Position numbers and translations under genes: made by a program
Notes under the pieces: model-generated
The model's input: the letters and a program-made list of their open reading frames with translations, nothing else
Databases searched by the model: none
Told to the model about the DNA's origin: nothing
Assembly (NCBI GenBank): GCA_028023455.1
Contig: JAQFVV010012446.1
Span: 1,798,001-1,862,000, forward strand
DNA length: 64,000 nucleotides
DNA from: Epiperipatus broadwayi
Taxonomy: Eukaryota > Onychophora > Udeonychophora > Euonychophora > Peripatidae
Reading direction: 5' to 3'
Shown here: positions 47,377 through 57,567 of the stretch, piece after piece
Layout: each line of letters starts with the position of its first letter
Numbering within the stretch: position 1 is the stretch's first letter

Positions 47377-47460
47377 GCATCGGCCGGGAAGCGAACTCAC
47401 AACAACTGTCTGCAAGCAACTGCTTGCAAGGCTCTGCACCGACCTCTCGGCTACCAACAT
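47377..47460 (-). mobile_element. tRNA-like element, sister copy
   Basis: ATGTTGG at the 5' end and CCGATGC at the 3' end (partly paired), GGTAGCCGAGAGGTCGG A-box, GTGAGTTCGCTTCCCGG B box, followed by TTTGTCATATG and an A-rich run. Both copies lie directly beside the 47.46-kb foldback. Confidence 0.58.
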
Positions 47461-47662
47461 TTTAATGTTAGCAGAAAAAAAAGATTTTTTTAAATTTTTT
47501 ATTAGTTATAGCTGAGTGTGCTTTTGATGTAGAACACCACATTCATAGCACTCGTGGGTTGGCTAGATGCGCCAGAAATATGATGTTCTACACTGAAAGC
47601 ACACTCAGCTATAATTAATAAAATAAAAAAAACATTTTCTTTCGCTAACATTAAACATTGAT
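47460..47662. repeat. Foldback element with ~80-bp arms
   Basis: AATGTTAGCAGAAAAAAAAG, TTAGTTATAGCTGAGTGTGC and GATGTAGAACACCA on the left are mirrored by TGATGTTCTACACTG, AGCACACTCAGCTATAATTA and TTTCGCTAACATTAA. The centre holds GCACTCGTGGGTTGGCTAGA. Confidence 0.72.
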
Positions 47663-47669
47663 GCTAGTT

Positions 47670-48860
47670 TATTATATATATTTTGCATACTAAATAAAGA
47701 CATTTTCTTACATTATTATTTATTTAGAATATAAAAGTATGATTTAATTTTCTTTATTCATTTTAAATTTCTTTATTTTCACATTATTTTAAAATAATTG
47801 ACAAAATCTATAATGAAATAATTATTAATAATAAATAAAATTTAATTTTTTGTTTAGTTTATTTTTGCTGGCAATCGTACAATTTATTTGAAATGTTTTA
47901 TAAATTTGTCATTGATTTAATTTTAAAAAATTTATTAAATCATTTATATATTAAAATTTTATTATAAATTAATGTTTTCTTTTTCTAAAAAATATATATA
48001 TATTTAGTTTTTCTTTAAAAATTTTTTTTAATAAATAACATCTTAATTCAATGACTTTTTTAAAATTTTCAATTTTTTTTTTTTAATATCTTTTTAAAAA
48101 TTTGTTTTATTTCTATTTATTTAATGTATAAAAAATTATTAAGAACATAACTGTCCTTTAGAATCCATAAATATTTACAGGTCAATTACTCGTTTACCTA
48201 AAAATTAAATATATGATTAGTAATTATGAATTGTTTAATTCTAGGTTTATTCTTAGATATTATATATAAATATACAATTTTCTAAAGTACTGCTATAGTA
48301 TGTGAACTACCTAAGTTTCATAATCTGGACTGTAGGTGGCATTTCAGACAAAAAGCAATGAAAAAATTAGTTTGGATAAAGATACTTATGTGTTAGTCTG
48401 GTGGCAATGTTAAGTCATTGGCATAAACAAATGTGTTATAAAGACCTAATTAAATACATTTATAATCTTCTAAAAAGAAAAGGAATTAATTTTTCCAATG
48501 AAGATAAAGTTTCTAGTCAAAATGTATTTTTTTTTGGTTTGATTACTACTTGTAATAATATTAGATTGTTAAAAGTTTACTTGTTGGAAGATCATTTCTC
48601 ACGAAAAGTATAAATGTGTTTGTTTCATTTCCACTAAATAAAGTTATAGGTAGCTATTTTTCAAAAATAAAAAAATCTTTATAAATTTAGATAATGGAAG
48701 ATAATGTCTCACAAAAAACATAAATTTGTGTTAATAGGTAAAGTTATAGGTCAACATTTTTCTGAATAAATATTGTTGGACTAATATGTAAAATCTCACC
48801 ACCAGTCTAGTACGTAAATACTGTAAAAAGTAAATGAACATCATAATTTAGCTAAAAATA
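47670..48860. other. Very AT-rich stretch without a recognised gene
   Basis: Among the most AT-rich DNA in the window. Two related patches at about 48,590-48,650 and 48,690-48,765 (AGATCATTTCTCACGAAAAG / AGATAATGTCTCACAAAAAA) indicate a ~100-bp diverged duplication. No gene recognised. Confidence 0.4.
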
Positions 48861-48864
48861 TTTG

Positions 48865-49205
48865 AAAAGCCTTGTTATTCAGGAGATCATAAAAAGTGGA
48901 AGCACCAGAAATGCTGGAACTGGAATCAATTCAAGAAGAACTTGTGCTTTTGGAATCGGACATTTTACTATTGTACTAAATCACATAGAACATGCCATCT
49001 TGATTGGTGCAATAGGTGTCAAACTTCCAAATTTGAGATCAATGAATTACAGTGATCACTATAATTTCTTAGCAATTAAAGTTTTTGCCGTGTGATTTAG
49101 GACAATGGTACAATGTCAAACTTTGAAGTGTAAGGTTCTTGAACTGAGTTCAGTTCCGATACTCAAACCTTTTCTAAAATCCTGAGAAATATGTTATCTG
49201 ATTAC
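48865..49205. mobile_element. Two SINE-A copies, minus then plus
   Basis: 48,865-48,990 (minus): a CTTTTTATGATCTCCTGAAT tail and a GTAGTAAAATGT A-box region. 49,090-49,205 (plus): TGATTTAGGACAATGGTACA, GTTCTTGAACTGAGTTCAGT, AAACCTTTTCTAAAATCCTG and a TTATCTGATTACTTATTT tail. Confidence 0.55.
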
Positions 49206-49404
49206 TTATTTATAATATTCAATATTTTTTTCAAAATTTTAATTATAAAATTAATTTATGCAGTTTATAAACATTAACCAAATGAAAAGTAACGGTAACA
49301 CGTTAATTTGTAACGCCTAATGATGAATAAATTAAAATTTGTTTGATAATTAGTTGCAAAAAATTGTTACACTCATTCATAAAAACAATAATTATTCAAA
49401 ATTA

Positions 49405-49525
49405 TATCCTGTGTCATTTGGTGTAATTAGTACAGTATCCGACTTGTGACCGGGAAGTCCCAGGAACCATTCTGGTGCCCAAACTTATTATGAACTCCGA
49501 ACAGCAAAGCCATACACCTTTTTTT
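49405..49525 (+). mobile_element. SINE-A copy, well preserved
   Basis: TGTCATTTGGTGTAATTAGT (A box), CGACTTGTGACCGGGAAGTC (anticodon region), CCAGGAACCATTCTGG (B box), CCCAAACTTATTATGAACTC tail. Confidence 0.65.
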
Positions 49526-49714
49526 AATTCAAAATTATTTACAGATACAAGGTTTCATATAAAATTTGGAAATGGATTAGAAAAGTTTTGATTTAAATTG
49601 TTGTAGAAATTATTAATTAATTATACATAAAAAATTAATAATTTCTCAGAATTATTTTTTTAAAAATAACGTTTAATATTTTCGTATAATAATATATAAA
49701 ATGCATCCCAGCAA

Positions 49715-50545
49715 AAAGAAGACTGGTTGTCTTTCTCCAAGGTGTCTACAGTACAATCTCTGAATCAATGCATTTGTTACATACAATCATAGTTTAATAT
49801 ATAGGGTATATGAGCACCGACTTTCACATGACCCACCACTCACCACTCTATCTCATATCACTAATACACTTGAACAAATATATATTTTTGACATATATGT
49901 GTTGAAGTGTATCAGTGATATGAGATAGAGTGGTGGGTCAAGTAAAAGTCTGTGCTCATATACCCAAATCTTTTTGACATATATATGTTCAAGTGTATCT
50001 GTGATATGAGATAGAGTAATGAGCGGTGGGTCATGTAAAAGTCTGTGCTCATATACCCTATATATTACATATATTGATACAGATATATAATAAGCCTGCA
50101 TTTCAGTTAATCATAGTTTAGATATTCATCACAAAAGTTTTAAAGCATTGGCATATTCGAATCATAAGTTATATCATGAAATGTGACAATATGTTTTGTA
50201 ATTTAACCCATAATGGAACAATGCACTAACTTTAAATTTTATTTTTAAATTAAGGCAAAAGTGCTACTGAAATGATGAAAACTGTGTATGGTAGTGAAGC
50301 TGTGAGTCACAAAAACGTTTTCAAATAGATTCTAATTTTCGATGATGGCAGGGAGAGCATTGAACATAGTCCATGAAGGTATGAAATACAGTCACATTTC
50401 CTGTCCAGTCACACTAACATCTTAAATTTTTTTGTTTTTGCTGCATAGCTAAATTATGTTGCTACAAAACACATTCATTGATTCAGAGATGGTGCTGCAG
50501 GCATCTTGGAAAGAGGATCAGCCATCTTTTCACTGGTACATAAAA
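49715..50545 (+). mobile_element. mariner-like transposon relic interrupted by an HH2 insertion
   Basis: Left end ACTGGTTGTCTTTCTCCAAG continues, across the insertion at 49,797-50,108, into GATATTCATCACAAAAGTTT. A frame then reads SATEMMKTVYGSEAVSHKNV, FK, and after a stop FDDGRESIEH, the HTH region of mariner-family transposases. The right end (TTGCTGCATAGCTAAATTAT, TGCTGCAGGCATCTTGGAAA, CAGCCATCTTTTCACTGG) is the inverse of the left end. No catalytic DDD domain, so non-autonomous. This is the best-preserved of the four copies. Confidence 0.75.
49797..50108. mobile_element. HH2 foldback insertion with perfect 12-bp TSD
   Basis: Head-to-head arms share ACTTTCACATGACCCACCAC and its inverse, and ATCTCATATCACTAATACAC and its inverse; part of the right arm is duplicated. 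The ribozyme region is absent. Flanks: AATCATAGTTTA at 49,785-49,796 and 50,109-50,120. Removing the insert and one repeat restores the mariner end seen at 29.2 kb. Confidence 0.82.
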
Positions 50546-51554
50546 GATATAAAGATACCGAATGCGTACTAAATATGTAAAGTTGCATAATTTTAAAATT
50601 AAATACAATTAAAATTCAGTATTTAGCTACATATAATTTAATATAATTACAGAAATAATATTTAAAAAAATTGATTAATTAAATAAATTAATATTTTTTG
50701 TAATCTTGTTATGTATAATGTAATGATCAGAAAACGTGTGACTCGTAAACATAGTGCAGAATTCGACCACCATACAGAACAGCAGCACCATCGAGTAGCG
50801 AAGCCACCCGTGGTACTGAGTTCGAACATAGTTTATCGGTTCCACAATACAATCCACGAAGCAACGCATCTGATGCGACATTAGTAAATATTTCCTTAGG
50901 CATGGTGGTCAGGGATATGCAAGAAACTCATGATTTTATTCTCGAGTTAGCCAATAATCAAACTAATATTAATTAAACATTCATATTTACATAATCGAGG
51001 AAATATTATATAGAATGGGTATCGAATAAATGAAACGTAAATGCAGACATATAGTTTAAAATTATTTATTAACACATTTTAATAAAACAATCTAATAATA
51101 TTTTATGGACTAACAGCTTCAGTAGCGGGATTTGCGACATGATTATATTTTAAAGAATACATTTATTTATTTAGACATTATTTTATATTGATGATTTCAG
51201 TAGCGGTATTTCCGATACTGTAATGTTTACAAAAGGAATACATTTATTTGAAGGCGTAATCTAGCTACCTAAAATTCTCGAGTGAGTATTTCTAATGCAT
51301 GCCTGGAGGGATTTATACCTTTGCAATGCAAGAGTCTAAAGTAAGATTTAAGAGTAGCGGCGGACATATATTTATTTAATTAAAATATTTATCTTATGAC
51401 TAAGGGCAAACATTTATTTGAGAGTGAATTATGAAGATAATGCAGAGGCGGAGTGATATATAGAATAATAAAACTAAGTAAAGGAACACGTGGTACGCTT
51501 TAGAAAGGCGATATGGAATGGCAGTATATCGAAACTGCAATGCCGTGAATGAGT
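50546..51554. other. Candidate 3' UTR/intergenic sequence with a degenerate ~75-bp repeat
   Basis: TTCAGTAGCGGGATTTGCGA followed ~30 bp later by GAATACATTTATTT (51,117-51,180) recurs as TTCAGTAGCGGTATTTCCGA and GAATACATTTATTTGA (51,193-51,260). Partial copies AGAGTAGCGGCGGACATATA and ACATTTATTTGAGAGT lie at 51,348-51,428. On the minus strand each ends in AAATAAATGT, giving possible AATAAA poly(A) signals, for example 51,413-51,418. At 50,675-50,881 both strands are open (53 codons plus from 50,719; 68 codons minus); GC is raised there, but I cannot choose a strand. Confidence 0.4.
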
Positions 51555-51776
51555 TTATAAGGATGTCGGGCTGGTCTCTGCCATCGGCCCGACGAAGTAA
51601 GGTGTCACATAAGCATAACCAGGGACAAGCGGTCCGTATCGCAGTTTGCCGGCTGGCTGCATGACATTGTCAAATCCCACGGGAGCACCCATTATGCCCG
51701 CTTGTGTAGGACGACTGGGGTTAAGTTCAACCCTGAAGAATCCGGAAATTTCACGGCGGAATGGGTCATCGCGTCT
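51555..51776 (-). CDS. Candidate terminal coding exon of an unrecognised host gene
   Basis: The minus strand has a splice acceptor-like GTTACATTTTAG just upstream, then 73 codons and a TAA stop (51,557-51,555). Codon use is balanced and GC is near 50% in a region otherwise near 30%. Residues include RRDDPFRREISGFFRVELNP, then QAGIMGAPVGFDNVMQPAG, then LRYGPLVPGYAYVTPYFVGP, ending in PTSL. It is rich in Pro, Gly and aromatics in its second half, with no predicted membrane segment. The C-terminal Thr-Ser-Leu fits a class I PDZ-binding consensus (S/T-X-hydrophobic). No upstream exon was identified with confidence, so phase and protein are unknown. The codon-aligned plus strand is also open, as expected for antisense of a real exon, and is less protein-like. 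Confidence 0.55.
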   Translation of the reverse strand, partial: RRDDPFRREISGFFRVELNPSRPTQAGIMGAPVGFDNVMQPAGKLRYGPLVPGYAYVTPYFVGPMAETSPTSL

Positions 51777-51779
51777 CTA

Positions 51780-52440
51780 AAATGTAACACATGTATAATG
51801 TACAAACGATTAGGATGAGATTTAAATAGATTTCTAATTCGGCCCTACATTATCAACATTTACTAAAGAACGTTGGTGACTCTCAAAGAAATGTAATTTT
51901 CTGGAATTATTCATGATGATTTAATAAATACAAAACAGATATAAATTGGGAATTATTGTAACTAATATGTCAGCCATTTGCAAAGTAGTAGACCCCTGCA
52001 TTACAATAAATGGTGCCAATGAATGCGTGTCGATTTATATGGAAGTTAAGTTATTTAGAAAAATACATATTATGAAAATGTGACACGCATTTACTGTTTC
52101 AAACGATCATAGATTTAAACTTTGAAAATAGAGACAATTGTGAGCATGCAATAATTAGATAATAAATATAGATAAAATGTAGATTTTAAAAATACGCACC
52201 CAAGATAGAATGAGGTAAGCTAGATTAGTAAAGAAATTTACACATTAAATTAATTATTCAATTTTAGTTATACAAATGGTAGTTTTACATTTTATAATTT
52301 AGATAAGTAGTATGAAGAAGAGCTATAGCATATTATTAGAGTACTCTAGAGTTTGAACACAGACAGGTACCTGTTTTATAAGAAGTTTTCCGAGTCCATT
52401 GGTTAAGTAGCAAATAGTTCATGAGTGGCAATTCTTTCTT
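51780..52440. other. Possible intron, no gene features seen
   Basis: AT-rich with no repeat family recognised. If the exon at 51,555-51,776 is real, this is intronic on the minus strand. Confidence 0.35.
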
Positions 52441-52448
52441 GTATTTAG

Positions 52449-52742
52449 ACGTTTCATTTTACTTTCACAGCAGCAGCAGCTTTCTCATTTATTTCAGGCA
52501 GCAGATCTTCATGGTTAATTTATGACGGGCAATGGAAAGTTCAGCATCCGACAGGCCATCTCCCGATGGAGAATAATCTAGGTGCTTTACTCGGTCATAC
52601 CTTGGCAGGAACAAATTATTTTATATTTTGGAGACTCTCAGTGATCGAGAGCAAAGCTAAAGTTTTAGTGAATGTCTCCAGCAAGTCTAAGATGGCCTCT
52701 TTTTTTATCTTGATCTTTCACATTTTTGTTAAGATATTTTAG
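52449..52742 (+). other. 97-codon open stretch without start codon; possible old element or exon
   Basis: The plus frame from 52,449 is open to TAG at 52,740-52,742. It contains GSRSSWLIYDGQWKVQHPTG and HLPMENNLGALLGHTLAG. Its only methionine allows 58 codons. The minus strand over 52,495-52,610 also reads well (RYDRVKHLDYSPSGDGLSDA, ELSIARHKLTMKICCLK, then stop), with AAG-GTATGA resembling a splice donor. Composition is richer in GC than its flanks. I cannot tell whether this is an exon, on which strand, or a repeat core. Confidence 0.3.
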
Positions 52743-52749
52743 GTTCTAC

Positions 52750-54175
52750 TTAATCTGCCCTGAGGATAATCAATGCATTTTGTTGGTTTTTAATTAAAGA
52801 AAGCTGCCGTTCTATTGTTTACATTTTACATTTACTAATTATATTTTGGGGAATTTTTCTTTAATTAATCTATTATCTATCACTGACCGATGCTTTTCAA
52901 TTTCAAAGACAAAAAGGGAACATAAGATTATTTTAACTTTTAATTAAATATTACATCAGATTTTTTTAGAATTATTATTAAACGAAATTTAAACAAAGCA
53001 ATAAATACGAACTTTATAATGCAAAATAAATGATTAAAATTATACAAAATTATATAACTAAAAGAAATCTAAATTATATTATTTTATCCCTATTTATTGC
53101 GTTTAATTTGAGATCGAAATGTGTGCGTGTTTATGCTGAATTCTACATATATTTATACATTTTTAATATTGTTACACACACAATTCGATATCAAAAAGTT
53201 TAAATTTGGGCAGGATAAACCGGTCAGTGAGAGACTACAGAAAAAGGTGAAACTTAAGATTCGAATACGAATCTTACTGTTTCAATAAATATTTTTGCTT
53301 TATATATTTTATTCACTGTTACAGAATAGTTATATATTGTAGTAAATATGTAGAATATATTTCATTATATATTATCCATAGTATATACATATAATATAGT
53401 TTGTTTATATATATCATTAAAAACCAGTCAACACTTAGACAATCCCAATATCCATCAACAATTTCCAAACTGTTGTCAAAGCAACCTCCTTTTAACAATA
53501 CGGGATTCCACTCCTATTGTTAAAATTATATTTTAAACATTGCTTTATTTTATGTGTTTTAATCTCCGAGTTTATTTTATAAAAATAAATGAATAAATTA
53601 TGTAAGCTAATAACCAAACACTTTAAATGATTAAAGCCACATTTTCAAGTTTTAATTGTGAAAGTGGTGGGAAAAAATGTCTTTAGTTTACAAATTTTAT
53701 TTTATTGGATGGTGAGGGCATTAAAAATACCTTGCACAAAGGTGCTTGTTAACCATGTGACTGGGTTGCTGAACAGTATTGGGATTTTCTAAATTTTTTA
53801 AAATGGATTTTAATGGATACAAAAATACTTCAACATATATTCTAAAAAAATATATAGCTCTTGAGAGTACTACTTATATACACAGAAAAATGAAAAAATA
53901 TATAAATACAATATTTACACTTTATTCATGTTAACAGTATGCAATCATATCATGACCACTAACACAGAGTTTTTGGGCGAATAGGATCCCATATCTTTGA
54001 AAATAGTCCACTGCATCACGTTATGTGACAAGATCTCAAATTTTTATTATTATGACAATTTACCAAAAAAGCTGTTGACAAAAAGAACATGCTGAATTGA
54101 ACCAAAGAACAACAATCTTAAGAGTTTCTCGTCACTTCCCATATTTTAATAAAAGTAGAAAAAAAATTGAAATAA
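52750..54175. other. AT-rich stretch with one repeat fragment
   Basis: A fragment of the 42.5/43.2-kb repeat lies at 53,415-53,530 (CAACACTTAGACAATCCCAA, CAAAGCAACCTCCTTTTAAC). Nothing else recognised. Confidence 0.45.
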
Positions 54176-54178
54176 AGA

Positions 54179-56740
54179 TTAGTTATACAACTTAATAGCA
54201 GATACCAAATGCAGATAATTCAGGTTTATGCCCCAACAAGTTCTCATAATGATGAAGTAGTAGAAGATTTTTATATGGATGTACAAAAGGCTTTTGATCA
54301 GAGTAAACAACATTTTAAAATTGTTATGGGAGACTTTAATGCTAGAATTGGTAGACAAATGAAAGATGAAATTGCTTTAGGTAATTTTGGTTATGGTAAT
54401 AGAAATGAGAGAGAACATAGACTTGTGGAGTTTGCAGAAAAAGAAAAACTTTATATTATGAATTCATTTTTTGAGAAAAATGTTAAAAGGAAATGGACAT
54501 GGAAGCATCCAAATGAAGGTACAGCAGAATTGGATTATATTTTGACTAACAGGAAATACATATTTCAAGATAGGAATGTTCTTAATAAATTTAACATAGG
54601 AAGTGATCATCTATTAGTAAGGTGTAAGTTATGTGTTAATGTAAAACTAGAGAGACAAAAATTATTAAGAAAAACAATATTTACAGTTGATATTCCTAAT
54701 CTTCAGAAACATTCTAATGAATTTAAATTAGAACTTACAAATAGATTTCAAGTATTAGTAGATTTTGAACATGATTCAGATTTGAATGAAATTAATATGA
54801 AAATAACTGATACACTTTTTAAAACTGCAACAAAGATAGCTGGTAGAAAAAAGCAGCAATTGACTAATAAAATTTCTACTGAGACTAGAGAATTTATGAA
54901 GAAAAGAAGAAATATGAAGATATACAAAAATGATGTATTAAAAAGAATTGAATATCTCAAATTTTGTAAAATGGTACGGAAAAGAGTTGAAAATGATATA
55001 AGAAAGTATAACTGTGAAATAGCAAGGAAAGCTGTAGAAGAAAATAAAAGTCTCAAGAATGTTAAACAACATTTTGGTATTGGTAGGAAATTTCTATCTG
55101 CAATAAGAAAAAAAGATGGAATTATTACTAAAAAGAGAGATGACATCATGAAATTGGTAGAAGATTTTTATCAAGAATTATATAGTAATAAAGAACAAGT
55201 ACCTCCTATATCTATTACATCTTCTGAATTGCCCAGAATTTTAAATGAAGAAGTGAGACATGCAATTAAATGTATGAAGAAAGGAAAGGCTCCAGGAAAT
55301 GATGGAATTATAATTGATATATTAAAAGAAGCAGGTGAAGAAATAGAATCAATTTTAGCAAAGTTATATACCAAATGTCTAAATGATAAAGATGTACCGG
55401 AAGATTGGAAGAATTCAGTAATAATATTAATATTTAAAAAAGGTGATAAAGAAGATATTAGAAATTACAGACCTATCAGCCTTTTATCAGTTTTATATAA
55501 AATTTTTACCAAGATAATTACAACTCATCTACAGAGAACTTTGGATTTCCACCAACCAAGAGAACAAGCTGGATTTAAAAGTGGTTTTAGTACAATAGAT
55601 CATATCCAGGTATTGAGGGAAGTCATAGAAAGGACAAATGAATATGAGTTGTCATTATGTTTTGGATTTGTAGATTATGAAAAAGCATTCGATTCTATAC
55701 ACATTTCTTCAGTGATTAAAGCATTGGATCATCAAGGTATAGATCCAGGATATTGTCATATTTTAAAGAATATTTATAAAAATGCAACAGCAACAATTAG
55801 ATTACATAATGATACTGGAAAAATCAACATTGAGAAAGGTGTAAGACAAGGTGACTCAATATCTCCAAAACTTTTTACAGCAGTGCTGCAAGAAGTATTT
55901 TGTGGATTAAAATGGGAAACTAAAGGAGTGAAAGTAAATGGAGAGTTTTTAAGTCATTTAGATTTCGCAGATGATGTAGTTGTTTTTGCAAATAATGCTT
56001 CAGAGCTGCAGGAAATGTTGCAGGAGTTAGCAGATGAAAGTAGAAAAGTAGGACTAAAGATAAATGTTAAAAAGACTAAAGTAATGTTTAATCGATTTGC
56101 TCAAAATATGAAAATAAAGATTGATTATGAAGAATTAGAAGAAGTTAACAGATACAAATACCTTGGTCAGATTATTAATACATATGGAAACATAATGGAG
56201 GAAATTAATCATAGAATTAAACTTGGTTGGAGTGCTTTTGGTAGAAATAACTTGATACTAAAAGGAAATATGCCTATGCGTTTGAAAAGGATGGTTTTTA
56301 ACAAATGTGTTTTACCAGTTCTTACTTATGGATCTGAGACTTGGACACTTAATAGAAGAGCAATACAGAGACTTCAGACCACTCAAAGGAGTATGGAGAG
56401 ATGTATGTTGGGAGTAACAAGAAGAGATCGAAAATGCAATGTATGGGTAAGACAACAAACAGGTGTTAGTGACCTTATTGAAAAAATTAAAAGATTGAAA
56501 TGGAGTTGGGCTGGACATATTTCTAGAAGAGATGATAATAGATGGACAATTGAAATTTTAAACTGGATTCCAAGAGATTGTAAAAGACCCAGAAAGAGAC
56601 CATGTGTGAGATGGATGGATGAAATAAGGAAATGTGCAGGAGTGTTGTGGAGAAGAGAAGCTAAAGATCGGAGAAGATGGATTAAACTTGGAGAGACCTT
56701 CATCCTGCAGTGGATTGATAATGGTTGATGATGATGATGA
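54179..56740 (+). mobile_element. RTE-clade LINE, nearly full ORF, 5'-truncated
   Basis: The element's reading frame can be followed from about 54,179 (codons for IQLNSRYQ just before the first methionine; a stop lies upstream) to the TGA at 56,728. A GATGATGATGA tail ends near 56,740. The 5' end of the endonuclease and any 5' UTR are missing, so the copy is dead by truncation although the rest is intact. I see no clear TSD. Target-primed reverse transcription commonly leaves 5'-truncated copies of this sort. Confidence 0.92.
54209..56728 (+). CDS. RTE-type endonuclease-reverse transcriptase, N-terminally truncated (839 codons)
   Basis: This is the ORF2-type polyprotein of an RTE retrotransposon, which nicks target DNA and reverse-transcribes its own RNA at the nick. 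Residues 1-150 are the second half of an AP-endonuclease domain: VYAPTS near 6, GDFNARIG at 41-48 and the catalytic-type SDHLLV near 132. The reverse transcriptase follows: LIFKKGD near 407, YRPISLLSVLYKIF, VDYEKAFDS with first catalytic Asp at 489, GVRQGDSISPKLF at 544, FADD at 586-589 and VKKTKVMF at 620. The C-terminal 200 residues carry YKYLGQIIN, YGSETWTLNRRAIQ and a basic RPRKRP region ending QWIDNG. All RT motifs look intact with no frameshift. The start at 54,209 is only the first in-frame methionine within the truncated element, not a native start. Copies at 0.9 and 17.4 kb are the same subfamily. Confidence 0.93.
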   Translation: MQIIQVYAPTSSHNDEVVEDFYMDVQKAFDQSKQHFKIVMGDFNARIGRQMKDEIALGNFGYGNRNEREHRLVEFAEKEKLYIMNSFFEKNVKRKWTWKHPNEGTAELDYILTNRKYIFQDRNVLNKFNIGSDHLLVRCKLCVNVKLERQKLLRKTIFTVDIPNLQKHSNEFKLELTNRFQVLVDFEHDSDLNEINMKITDTLFKTATKIAGRKKQQLTNKISTETREFMKKRRNMKIYKNDVLKRIEYLKFCKMVRKRVENDIRKYNCEIARKAVEENKSLKNVKQHFGIGRKFLSAIRKKDGIITKKRDDIMKLVEDFYQELYSNKEQVPPISITSSELPRILNEEVRHAIKCMKKGKAPGNDGIIIDILKEAGEEIESILAKLYTKCLNDKDVPEDWKNSVIILIFKKGDKEDIRNYRPISLLSVLYKIFTKIITTHLQRTLDFHQPREQAGFKSGFSTIDHIQVLREVIERTNEYELSLCFGFVDYEKAFDSIHISSVIKALDHQGIDPGYCHILKNIYKNATATIRLHNDTGKINIEKGVRQGDSISPKLFTAVLQEVFCGLKWETKGVKVNGEFLSHLDFADDVVVFANNASELQEMLQELADESRKVGLKINVKKTKVMFNRFAQNMKIKIDYEELEEVNRYKYLGQIINTYGNIMEEINHRIKLGWSAFGRNNLILKGNMPMRLKRMVFNKCVLPVLTYGSETWTLNRRAIQRLQTTQRSMERCMLGVTRRDRKCNVWVRQQTGVSDLIEKIKRLKWSWAGHISRRDDNRWTIEILNWIPRDCKRPRKRPCVRWMDEIRKCAGVLWRREAKDRRRWIKLGETFILQWIDNG

Positions 56741-56744
56741 ATGA

Positions 56745-57415
56745 AATTTATCGGAATATATTTCTTTTTTTAAAATTTAACAATAAATTTATTAATTTTG
56801 TTTTAATTTAATAACAAACACATCTTTGATAGATTACAGGCCCTCAAAACTGTGCAGTTATCAAAAATATGGGATGCCATCTTGGTTTACTTGAAAATTC
56901 GCAAGTACCAATATATAATATTTAGTCTATTTCGAACAATAGTCACAAAGACGAAGTAAAAAAGTAATCATATATTTAAATAAAAAATATTTGCAATCAA
57001 AACGTGTTTCTAACAATTGAGTAACTCAGAAATCTAAATATTTCCATTTACATATCAATTGTATGGATTATCTTGGTGATTTGGTATCACCATTGATGGA
57101 CTGGTTCTACTATTCAGAATTTAATACCAAATCTTCTCATCATAAATATAAAAAAGTACCTTTTATAGTTGGTTTAACTTATTGTATTATTAAAAGCAAA
57201 AACAGGTTTTGTTGCCCCCCTCTAGTACTTCTAATGTAATCAGATAATAAAGAGAAAAGTCAGAAATATCACTGGAAATAGGGATCTCATAGCACTGGTT
57301 ACTCAAGATCACAATAGATGGCGCTAAGAGCTGAGAGAGAAAATCTACTCGTTTTAAATTACATTCATTGATTAAGTGAAACACAGGCTTAATATATACC
57401 ATGTGTCTATATATG
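56745..57415. other. AT-rich stretch without a recognised gene
   Basis: Nothing recognised before the palindrome. The frame at 57,190-57,498 (minus) runs into the palindrome arm and is not a gene. Confidence 0.35.
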
Positions 57416-57519
57416 TAATATAGGGTATATGAGCCCAAACTTTCACATGACCCACCACTCTCCACTCTATCTAATAACACTAATACACTCAAGCACATAT
57501 ATGCTGAAAAGATAAATAA

Positions 57520-57567
57520 TCACCAATATACGTATTTCATGCTAAACCAGCAATCATCAGTTGGTCC
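57520..57567 (-). ncRNA. hammerhead ribozyme motif (HH2, left arm)
   Basis: Minus strand: GACCAA, CTGATGA, stem II TGCT-GGTTT-AGCA flanked by T and T, GAAA, stem III ATA-CG-TAT, cleavage triplet ATA (between 57,527 and 57,526), then TTGGT pairing with ACCAA. All core bases intact. Confidence 0.77.

Noticed and set aside
51563-51829. Plus-strand open frame of about 85 codons over the candidate exon
   Set aside because: It is exactly codon-aligned antisense to the minus frame. The minus strand has the acceptor-like site, stop and better composition.
54748-55149. 133-codon minus frame
   Set aside because: Antisense shadow of the RTE ORF.
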